Below are positions 6,790-12,517 of a stretch of 16,408 nt of DNA, one piece after another. The stretch is from DATGFB01 sp032160545. GTDB taxonomy: Bacteria > Actinomycetota > Actinomycetes > Mycobacteriales > Jatrophihabitantaceae. Location: NCBI GenBank assembly GCA_032160545.1, contig JAVHVN010000032.1, positions 1-16,408 of the forward strand, read 5' to 3'. Below the pieces are notes generated by a model. That model saw nothing but the letters and a program-made list of their open reading frames with translations, made no database searches and had not been told where the DNA came from. Every line of letters begins with the position of its first letter. Positions within the stretch are counted from its first letter, which is position 1. Both the position numbers and the translations under genes were made by a program.

Positions 6790-8484
6790 ATGCCACACGA
6801 CCTGGTGATCCGCGGCGGTGAGGTCCACGACGGCACCGGTGCCCCGGGGCGGCGCGCGGACGTGGCGGTGGACGGTGGAATCATCACCGAGGTCGGCGTC
6901 GTGGACGGGCGCGGGCGGACGGAACTCGATGCCGAGGGTCACGTGGTGAGCCCCGGTTTCATCGACGCGCACACGCACATGGACGCACAGGTGTTCTGGG
7001 ATCCACTCGGTTCGTCGTCGTGCTGGCACGGCGTCACCACCGTGGTAACCGGCAACTGCGGCTTCACGCTCGCACCCGTGCGCGCGTCGGAACGCGAACT
7101 GGTCGTACGCAATCTGGAGCGCGCCGAGGACATCGCACCCGAGGCGCTGGCCGCAGGGATCGACTGGTCCTGGGAGAGCTTCCCGGAGTACCTCGACGCC
7201 GTGGAACGACTGCCGAAGGCGCTGAACGTCGCCGCATACATCGGGCACTCCGCGCTGCGGACCTGGGCGATGGGCGAGCAGGCGTTCGAGCGTGCGGCGA
7301 CCGGCGACGAAATCGACACGATGGCGCGCGAGGTGCACCTTGCGCTGGAGGCGGGTGCGATCGGGTTCACGACGTCGCGCAGTCGCAATCATGAGACCTC
7401 CGACGATCGCCCGGTCGCGTCCCGGGCGGCGGACTGGAGCGAGGTGTGCCGACTGGTCGCTGCTCTGAGTTCGGCACCCGGAGCGGTGTTCGAGCTGGCG
7501 GTCGAACCGGCGTTCGGTGACCCCGACCCCGACGTCCGGGCCGAGGCGGCGACCCGGCTCGGCACGCTCGCCGCGGCGACAGGCGTACCCATCACGTTCG
7601 GTGTCGCTGCGCCCGATCCGCAGACCGCCACCCTGCTCGAGTTGATCGAGCGCACGAACGCAGCGGGATCACGGATGTTCGGGCAGAGCCACAGCCGCGG
7701 GATCAGCGTGATCATGTCCTTCGGCGGCCACCTGCCGTTCGACGTCCTGCCTGATTGGCGTGCCGTCCGGTCCCTGTCCCTGGACGAGCAGCTGAACGCA
7801 CTGCGCGACGACGTGACCCGCGCTCGGCTGCGCGATGCGGCGGTCTGCGGCGAGTATCCGCGCGGGATCGGCGCGGAGCTGCCGCCGCCCGACTACGAGC
7901 GGATGCGCGTCCTGCGCGATGCCGTCGCTCCGAATCCGTCGGTCGCCGAGATCGCTGTTCAGCGCGGCGTGCACCCCGTTGACGCCATTCTGGATCTCGC
8001 CGTCGAGTCCGGGCTCGCGCAGCTCTTCGCCCAGCCGCTCACGCCGCTCGAGCCCGACGACCTGGCCCGGATCATGCGCCATCCGAATACCGTCATGACG
8101 TTCTCGGATTCCGGCGCACACGTCAGCCAGATCTCCGACGCCTCCATCCAGACGTACCTACTTGCCTACTGGGTCCGCGCTCGTCAGGAGTTCACGCTCG
8201 CGGAGGCGATCCGCATGATCACCTCGGTCCCGGCCGCCGCCTGGGGCATGGCCGACCGGGGCCGGGTCGCCCCCGGCCTGCGCGCCGACCTCAACGTGTT
8301 CGACGCCGACCGGATAGCACCGGTGCTGCCGGAAGTGGCAAACGACCTACCGGCCGGCGCGCGGCGACTGCGTCAGCGCTCCACCGGCATCCTCGCGACG
8401 ATCGTCGGCGGCGTCCCCACGTTCCGCGACGGCGAGCACACCGGCGCGTTCGCCGGGCGTCTCATCCGGCGCGGACGAGGGTAG
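6790..8484 (+). CDS. Amidohydrolase family 3 protein, paralogue of the operon's first gene
   Basis: A 564-aa protein with the same architecture and motif order as the product of 3861-5540: PGFIDAHTHMDAQVFWD (H61/H63), VTGNCGF (C90) and TFSDSGAH (D440). The shared IYL-type C-terminal barrel region ends in matching DLPAGARRL and GRLIR sequences. As in its paralogue, the usual metal-binding His stretch is replaced (FELAVEPAF). It keeps an SHSRG sequence later in the barrel that the paralogue lacks. The start is ATG at 6790, 7 nt after the previous stop, with only a weak ribosome binding site, so translation may depend on reading through from upstream. N-acyl-D-amino-acid deacylase would be the automatic database label; the real substrate is unknown. 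Confidence 0.86.
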   Translation: MPHDLVIRGGEVHDGTGAPGRRADVAVDGGIITEVGVVDGRGRTELDAEGHVVSPGFIDAHTHMDAQVFWDPLGSSSCWHGVTTVVTGNCGFTLAPVRASERELVVRNLERAEDIAPEALAAGIDWSWESFPEYLDAVERLPKALNVAAYIGHSALRTWAMGEQAFERAATGDEIDTMAREVHLALEAGAIGFTTSRSRNHETSDDRPVASRAADWSEVCRLVAALSSAPGAVFELAVEPAFGDPDPDVRAEAATRLGTLAAATGVPITFGVAAPDPQTATLLELIERTNAAGSRMFGQSHSRGISVIMSFGGHLPFDVLPDWRAVRSLSLDEQLNALRDDVTRARLRDAAVCGEYPRGIGAELPPPDYERMRVLRDAVAPNPSVAEIAVQRGVHPVDAILDLAVESGLAQLFAQPLTPLEPDDLARIMRHPNTVMTFSDSGAHVSQISDASIQTYLLAYWVRARQEFTLAEAIRMITSVPAAAWGMADRGRVAPGLRADLNVFDADRIAPVLPEVANDLPAGARRLRQRSTGILATIVGGVPTFRDGEHTGAFAGRLIRRGRG

Positions 8485-8491
8485 GCAGCGT

Positions 8492-8626
8492 CTACTCCAG
8501 TCCGAAGGCCACCACCTTCTGCATCGGTGTGGCCAAGTCCTCGTGGAGCCACCAGTCCGTGATCGCACCGACGCCGCCCTTGACGTATTCGACACCATCG
8601 GCACGCGAGAGCCGATCGCGGCGGGT
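8492..8626 (-). pseudogene. C-terminal remnant of a TetR-family regulator
   Basis: A minus-strand frame ending with TAG at 8492-8494 encodes …DGVEYVKGGVGAITDWWLHE… and ends KVVAFGLE. The pattern A/G-G-x(4)-I-x-W-W-L near a C-terminus is typical of the last helices of TetR-family ligand domains. The frame has no usable start codon, and there is no helix-turn-helix upstream before the UGSC promoter region, so the DNA-binding half is missing. It sits where a divergent regulator of the UGSC operon would be expected. A chance open frame remains possible. Confidence 0.4.
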
Positions 8627-8644
8627 TGACGAGCCGACCCTATT

Positions 8645-8652
8645 GTTACAAA
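8645..8652. promoter_or_regulatory. GTTACAAA motif in the UGSC operon promoter region
   Basis: GTTACAAA lies in a strongly AT-rich patch (8640-8666), within GTTA-N7-TAAC (8645-8659), 50 bp upstream of the GTG start. The same 8-mer, inverted, precedes the amidohydrolase operon at 3829-3836. It may be an operator. TAGGAC at 8685-8690 is a possible -10-like element. Both readings are tentative. Confidence 0.35.
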
Positions 8653-8701
8653 CTTTAACTAAATAGCGCACTGCGGTACCGGGCTAGGACGGGGGCGAGG
8701 C

Positions 8702-9823
8702 GTGCAGACCGAACTCCTCGCCGTCGATGACGCCGACCTGCAGGATTTCCTCTACGACGGCGGCTGGACCGACGGCCTGCCGGTCGTCGCGCCGACCGAG
8801 GAAGCGGTCGCCGCGATGCTCGCCGGCGCCGGGATCGACAGCGCGGACGGCGGGCAACCGATCGGCAGCATCCCGTCGCACCAGGCCACGCTGGACGCCG
8901 AGCACGCGGCGGTGGCCGCGGTGATGGCCGGCTGCCTGCCCGAGTACTTCCCGGTGGTCCTGGCCGCGCTTGCTGCGGCACTCGACCCCGCCTTCAACCT
9001 CCAGGTCGCCTGCACGAGTACCGGCGGAGCGGCGATCTGCGTGGTGGTCAGCGGCCCGCTGGCGGCGCAGATCGGGATGAACGCGGGGCACAACGCGCTG
9101 GCATCCGGCAACCGCGCCAACGCCACGATCGGGCGCGCAGTGCGGCTGGCCGCAGTGAATCTGCTGCGGACCCAGCTCGACGGCACGGAGGGCACCTCGC
9201 TGGGCCACCCCGGCAAGTACTCGTTCTGCTTCGCCGAGCGAGCTGACGACGGCTGGGGCAGCCTGCACGCCGGCCTCGGGTACCACGACGACGTCACGAC
9301 GGTGACCGTCGCGCCGACGAGCGGTCCGATCCAGGTCGCCAACCACCTCAACGCCGACCCCGACGGCGTCGCGGCGAGCTTGGCTGCGGCGATGCGCATG
9401 CCATCGTCCTTCTCGGCCGGCAAGGGCGCCGCACAGTTCGTCATCGCCCTCGGTCCAGAGCACGAGGTGGCACTGCGCGAGGGCGGCTGGACGCGCGCGG
9501 ATCTGCGGCGCGAGCTGACAGTACGCAGCAGGATCCGGGCGCAGGACCTGCTCGATGCCGGCGTGCTGCTCGAGCAGGGCAGCCACCACGACATGGTTCC
9601 CGATGCCGACGGCTTCCTGGGCACCGTCAGCGACCCGGACGACATCGTGGTCGTGACCACCGGCGGAGCCGGCGGCGGGTGGTCGGCGGTGATCCCGTCA
9701 TGGGCGCCGAAGAAGCACGCGCAGGTGGTCAGTCGACGGGTGCGCCTGCCCGGCGAGAAGCTTCCCGACTGCGGGCCGGATGGCTGCGCGATCGACTGGG
9801 ACGCGATCGAGGGACGGCTATGA
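8702..9823 (+). CDS. Conserved protein of unknown function, partner of UGSC-family protein
   Basis: A 373-aa soluble protein without signal peptide or membrane helices. I recognise it as the larger partner found next to UGSC-family genes in other bacteria, but no reaction is known to me. Conserved-looking blocks are the N-terminal GWTDGLPVVAPTEEAV, VMAGCLPEYFPVV (C78), GNRANATIGRAVRL (136-149), GHPGKYSFCFAE (168-179, C176) and a C-terminal cysteine pair DCGPDGC (C357, C362). The cysteines suggest redox or thiolate chemistry together with the CGGC protein encoded next. GTG at 8702 is the first start compatible with the domain; a GAGG is immediately upstream and too close to be a normal ribosome binding site. 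The stop overlaps the next ATG by 4 nt, so the two proteins are translationally coupled and probably form a complex. Confidence 0.75.
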   Translation: MQTELLAVDDADLQDFLYDGGWTDGLPVVAPTEEAVAAMLAGAGIDSADGGQPIGSIPSHQATLDAEHAAVAAVMAGCLPEYFPVVLAALAAALDPAFNLQVACTSTGGAAICVVVSGPLAAQIGMNAGHNALASGNRANATIGRAVRLAAVNLLRTQLDGTEGTSLGHPGKYSFCFAERADDGWGSLHAGLGYHDDVTTVTVAPTSGPIQVANHLNADPDGVAASLAAAMRMPSSFSAGKGAAQFVIALGPEHEVALREGGWTRADLRRELTVRSRIRAQDLLDAGVLLEQGSHHDMVPDADGFLGTVSDPDDIVVVTTGGAGGGWSAVIPSWAPKKHAQVVSRRVRLPGEKLPDCGPDGCAIDWDAIEGRL

Positions 9824-10362
9824 CGAAACTGATGGTGCTTCGGCCCGATGTCGACCCGGCGCGCACCGCGTCGCGGTTCGCGCTCGCACCGCGGGCAGCG
9901 CTGAGCGGGGCACGGTTGACGGTCATCGGCAACGGGAAGCCGCGTGCCGCCGAGCTGCTCGGCACGATCGGATCGCATCTCGTGCAGCGGTACGGCCTTG
10001 CCTCCTGCACCGTGTTCGGCAAGGCGGGCGCGTCACAGGTGATCACCGACGAGCAGGTGCACGAGATCGCTGCGTCGGCAGATGTCGTGCTGACCGGGCT
10101 CGGCGACTGCGGCGGGTGCTCGGCGTGCAGCCTGCAGGACGCGTTGCTCATGGAGCGCGCCGGCATCCCGTCGACGGTGGTGGTCTCCGAACCGTTCCAG
10201 GGACGCGTGACCGCGTACGCCGCCAAACTCGGTGTGCCGGCGTACGGCGTCGTCGTCGTGCCGCATCCGGTGTCGAGCCGATCGGCCGCGTTCCTCGCCG
10301 ACGCCGCCCTGAGAGCGACCGAACCTGCGGCACGGCAACTGGGCACGGTGGAGAACGCGTGA
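9820..10362 (+). CDS. UGSC-family protein (cysteine form)
   Basis: A 180-aa protein of the UGSC family, named for a selenocysteine/cysteine-Gly-Ser-Cys motif in a Rossmann-like fold. The signature here is GLGDCGGCSACSLQDALLME, with C97-G-G-C100 and a further C103. The selenocysteine position is encoded by TGC, not TGA, so this is the all-cysteine version, and the Ser of GSC is Gly. The region around it (ADVVLTGLGDCGGCSAC, then AGIPSTVVVSEPF) matches the family's GxGDCGSC…RGIPxxVVTEPF pattern. ATG at 9820 overlaps the upstream TGA in an ATGA junction; an earlier in-frame GTG lies inside the upstream gene and is not needed. A thiol-based redox or reductive-cleavage role is plausible from the motif, but no function is established to my knowledge. 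Confidence 0.75.
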   Translation: MTKLMVLRPDVDPARTASRFALAPRAALSGARLTVIGNGKPRAAELLGTIGSHLVQRYGLASCTVFGKAGASQVITDEQVHEIAASADVVLTGLGDCGGCSACSLQDALLMERAGIPSTVVVSEPFQGRVTAYAAKLGVPAYGVVVVPHPVSSRSAAFLADAALRATEPAARQLGTVENA

Positions 10363-10745
10363 TCAAGATGATGTTCGGTTGGCGGGATCACCCGGATAAG
10401 TCCGCCGAGGAGTGCGAACACCACTACCGCACCGTGCACATGCCCATGGCCCAGAAGGCCTTCGACGGTACGGACGGCTTCATCGCCGTCGTGTACAACC
10501 GCGTCCGCGGGGCGGCGGTCAACGACTTCAACCGGCCGGACCGGATCGAGGTCGAGCCCGATGTGGACGCGATCGTCGAACTGTACTTCCACGACGTGGA
10601 CAGCATGCGGCAGGCGTTCGCGCAGCCGCAGATGGCGCGCATGTTCGACGACCACCCGAACTTCATGGACACCGAAAGCGCAGCGAACGTGCGGATCTAC
10701 GACGTCGAGGAGTCGGTATTCTTCGGCGCGCGGCCGAGCGCCTAG
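10359..10745 (+). CDS. EthD-like dimeric alpha/beta-barrel protein
   Basis: A 128-aa protein with the ferredoxin-like ligand-binding fold of EthD and other dimeric alpha/beta-barrel proteins. The N-terminal strand MIKMMFGWRDHPDKSAEE leads into HHYRTVHMPMAQKAF, the usual HxxxH-type EthD stretch. A later ELYFHDVDSMRQAFAQPQM segment and RIYDVEESVFF strand complete the fold. The GTG start at 10359 overlaps the UGSC gene's TGA (GTGA junction), making this the third coupled gene of the operon. EthD-like proteins are accessory or small catalytic subunits in degradative and polyketide pathways. Here it may bind or transform the same ligand as the two upstream proteins. No enzyme activity can be assigned. 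Confidence 0.82.
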   Translation: MIKMMFGWRDHPDKSAEECEHHYRTVHMPMAQKAFDGTDGFIAVVYNRVRGAAVNDFNRPDRIEVEPDVDAIVELYFHDVDSMRQAFAQPQMARMFDDHPNFMDTESAANVRIYDVEESVFFGARPSA

Positions 10746-10873
10746 CTCAGCACGTCCGGAGCACGCTCCAGCAGCAGGCGAACCGCACCGTCCCAGTAGG
10801 CGGCCGCTGGGCAGAGCTGCAGAACATCACTCCATCCGCCCCGACCGTCATCCTCTACCTGGCAGATCTGGAC
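10742..10873 (-). pseudogene. Possible C-terminal gene remnant, family unknown
   Basis: A minus-strand frame ends with TAG at 10742-10744, overlapping the convergent stop of the EthD-like gene. It encodes …WSDVLQLCPAAAYWDGAVRL… and then LLERAPDVLS. It looks like a helical protein tail but is open for only about 43 codons, has no start codon, and I cannot assign a family. It may equally be a chance frame. Confidence 0.2.
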
Positions 10874-10923
10874 TCAAATACGGACCTCGCGGTCGATCCA
10901 CCGACGACCGCCGTATCCAGTCG

Positions 10924-10942
10924 GCCCGACGGACCGTCGGGC
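10924..10942. repeat. 19-bp perfect inverted repeat
   Basis: GCCCGACGGACCGTCGGGC has 9-bp perfect arms around one central A. It lies between the convergent ends of the UGSC operon (plus) and paaR (minus), inside gene remnants. There is no following T-tract, so it is not a textbook intrinsic terminator. It could still act as a bidirectional hairpin or mark a rearrangement point. Confidence 0.55.
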
Positions 10943-10976
10943 AGGCCGGCGATGACTGCAGTGCTCCTATCGCCGC

Positions 10977-11138
10977 TCCGACGGACAGCAGGATCGGCAC
11001 GTCGCGCCGGCGCGCCTCGGCCAGTGCCTCGTCCGACCACGGCCACCAGTCCACCGGGTTGCCGGCGTGCTGGCGCAGGTAAGGGTCGATCTCGGCCGAA
11101 TCGTCGAACACCCTTGGAACGACGATGCCTACGTGCAC
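10977..11138 (-). pseudogene. 5' fragment of a thioredoxin-domain (DUF255/YyaL-type) gene
   Basis: The minus-strand frame beginning at ATG 11138 contains, at 11087-10977, PYLRQHAGNPVDWWPWSDEA followed by LAEARRRDVPILLSVG. This is the N-terminal signature of the thioredoxin-domain family that includes YyaL and spermatogenesis-associated protein 20, normally about 600-700 aa. Homologues continue with a CHWCH active-site motif, but here similarity stops right after SVG and unrelated residues follow. All catalytic parts are therefore missing. This is a truncated relic, not a functional protein. It lies just downstream of paaR on the same strand, and a 19-bp inverted repeat lies beyond its break point. 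Confidence 0.7.
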
Positions 11139-11182
11139 CTGAACGCTGCGCGGTGCGCCGCGTCGTCACGGGCTCGGCCTGT

Positions 11183-11791
11183 TCACGGGTTGCGTTTTAC
11201 GCGCAGCCCATCGAAAGCAACCGCCGCCACCACGTCGGCCAGCTCACTGGCAGAGGAATTGCGACCAGGCTTGAGCCATTCGGTCAGCGAGTTCACCATG
11301 CCGAAGAGCAGTCGGGCCGTCACGGCTGGGTCGATGTCTGGACGTAAGTCCCCGTCACCGACCGCCTGCTTGACCAGATCGGCCGCAAGGCGGTCGAGAC
11401 GTCGTCGACGAGTGAGGGCCTGACGCTCAACCTCGCTGTTGCCCCGCACCCGCAACAGCAGCGTCACGTAGGGAAGCTGCTCGACCAGGACGGCCACGCT
11501 GCCCCGGAGCAACTCCTCGAGTCGACCGATAGCGGAGCCGTCGAGCCCGCGCACCGCACTCGCAACTTCTTCCAGGCCGCTCAGCGCGCGGTCGAGTGCC
11601 AAGCCGAGCAGCGCGTCCTTGCTTTCGACGTGGTGATAGATCGCGGACTTGCTGATCTTGAGGCGTCGAGCGAGGTCCTCGATGCTGGTCCCGTCGAAGC
11701 CGCGCTCGTTGAACACCTCGACCGAGGTCGCTAAGACGGTTGAAATGTCGTGACCGGGCCTGCCGCGCCGTGGTGCCGCACTGGCACTCAT
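11183..11791 (-). CDS. paaR: TetR-family regulator, probable PaaR
   Basis: A 202-aa TetR/AcrR protein. The helix-turn-helix is at about residues 36-57 (TSIEDLARRLKISKSAIYHH) followed by VESKDALL, and a helical ligand domain continues to the end. ATG at 11791 is preferred over a GTG three codons earlier because it forms an ATGA overlap with the upstream paaI-like frame and has GGAG at a suitable distance. The gene is divergent from paaZABC, and two sites matching the recalled PaaR operator pattern lie in between, so it most likely represses phenylacetate catabolism and responds to phenylacetyl-CoA, as PaaR does in Corynebacterium. The family is certain from sequence; the PaaR name rests on context and operator match. 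Confidence 0.85.
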   Translation of the reverse strand: MSASAAPRRGRPGHDISTVLATSVEVFNERGFDGTSIEDLARRLKISKSAIYHHVESKDALLGLALDRALSGLEEVASAVRGLDGSAIGRLEELLRGSVAVLVEQLPYVTLLLRVRGNSEVERQALTRRRRLDRLAADLVKQAVGDGDLRPDIDPAVTARLLFGMVNSLTEWLKPGRNSSASELADVVAAVAFDGLRVKRNP

Positions 11792-12190
11792 GCACGACAC
11801 TCCGGAAGCTGGTGACTCCGCCCGCGGAACTCACACATGACGTCGTCGTCGCGGCGGACTGAGATGCCGTATCTGCCGTAGCTGGTTCGTATCTGCGCGC
11901 AAGCGTCGAGAACGTCGCCGCCCCTGGCCGCAGCGAGGAACACGATATCCGCGCCGGCGGCGACGGTGGGCGGTCCCCAGCTGTTATACGCGCAGGTGAA
12001 GCCAGTGTCGGCGGGACTGCACATGAGTCCATCGTGGGCGATGCTGGGCCCGTTCACCATCTCAAGACCGATCGCCATACGCGCATGGCCTGCCCGCCAC
12101 CGCGTTCGAAGCTCGATGCCACCTGAGTCGGCGTCGGCCGCCATTATCGCCGCGACGGGATCGTGGGGATTGCCATCTGTGCCGCGCCAC
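11788..12190 (-). pseudogene. paaI: Frameshifted paaI-like hotdog thioesterase gene
   Basis: The minus-strand frame ending in TGA at 11788-11790 encodes a PaaI-type hotdog thioesterase. It contains GIELRTRWRAGHARMAIGLE, then EMVNGPSIAHDGLMCSPADT, TVAAGADIVFLAAARGGDVL and EFRGRSHQL. The frame continues upstream as DPVAAIMAADADSGGIEL, which matches family N-termini, but has no good start there. GTG at 12190 has a GAGGG Shine-Dalgarno yet is one base out of frame. Dropping one base just after that GTG would give MARTDGNPHDPVAA and a continuous protein. The core motif is also altered (HDG for the usual HGG), and two or three residues are missing at RYGI-SVRR, where RYGIYDV is usual. It is probably inactive, unless the internal ATG at 12144 is used. 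It overlaps paaR by 4 nt. Confidence 0.65.
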
Positions 12191-12205
12191 TCTCGCCCTC
12201 GTCAA

Positions 12206-12221
12206 GACCGAACGTTCGGTC
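12206..12221. promoter_or_regulatory. Probable PaaR operator before paaI-paaR
   Basis: GACCGAACGTTCGGTC is a perfect 16-bp palindrome. It fully matches the ACCG-N2-CG-N2-CGGT core that I recall for the PaaR operator of Corynebacterium glutamicum, but not that operator's outer flanks. It lies 15 bp upstream of the presumed original paaI GTG, and a TATTCT-like -10 (complement of 12224-12229) is next to it. Autoregulation of paaI-paaR is the likely role. Confidence 0.7.
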
Positions 12222-12442
12222 GAGAATACCGCACCCGTACTCGACGGGGAGATCCCACGTCCCAAGTCGTCTTGGTCAACGGCGTCCGAACGCCGAACGG
12301 AATGTAGATGGGCCTCGACCGCGTTGCGGTTCGAATCGCCGAGCAGGATCAACTCACTGGCTCAGCGCTTCGTGGCGATGTCCAGGAGCGGCGACCCAAG
12401 CACAGTCCACGCCACGCCCTCGCGAGTAACTTCCGGCAGCCG
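12222..12442. other. Divergent intergenic region with possible gene scraps
   Basis: No intact gene is seen. On the plus strand, 12257-12307 reads TSQVVLVNGVRTPNGM and then stops; this resembles the first residues of a thiolase (…VDGVRTPxGR…) but goes no further. On the minus strand a frame ending at 12361 reads LPEVTREGVAWTVLGSPLLD, then IATKR and stop, and has no visible start. Both may be debris of lost neighbours or coincidence. Confidence 0.25.
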
Positions 12443-12472
12443 TTGACTTCGCGTCCTCCACCGCGACACAAT
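12443..12472 (+). promoter_or_regulatory. Candidate promoter of the paa operon
   Basis: TTGACT (12443-12448) and CACAAT (12467-12472) are separated by 18 bp. The predicted transcription start falls inside the PaaR-like site at 12474-12495, the expected position for a repressor operator. Confidence 0.5.
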
Positions 12473-12473
12473 A

Positions 12474-12495
12474 ACTGAACGAACGAACGGTAAGT
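12474..12495. promoter_or_regulatory. Probable PaaR operator before paaZ
   Basis: The 22-bp site starts ACTGAACG and ends CGGTAAGT, with two CG steps between. It matches the recalled PaaR pattern (ACTNACCG, NNCGNN, CGGTNAGT) at 15 of 16 fixed positions; only ACCG reads AACG. It covers the predicted transcription start and ends 22 bp before the paaZ ATG. Binding would repress the whole paa operon. Confidence 0.75.
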
Positions 12496-12517
12496 ATATC
12501 CGCGTGGAGACAATCTG

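Noticed and set aside
5562..6887. 441-codon minus-strand open frame opposite the Amidohydro_2 gene
   Set aside because: It has the low-complexity composition of an antisense shadow, while the plus frame carries all the hydrolase motifs.
9679..9819. Earlier GTG start for the UGSC-family gene
   Set aside because: It would overlap the upstream gene by about 145 nt; the ATGA overlap at 9820 is the natural coupled start.
9820..10362. Selenoprotein with an in-frame UGA
   Set aside because: The motif codons are TGC GGC GGG TGC and the frame has no internal TGA, so no selenocysteine is encoded here.
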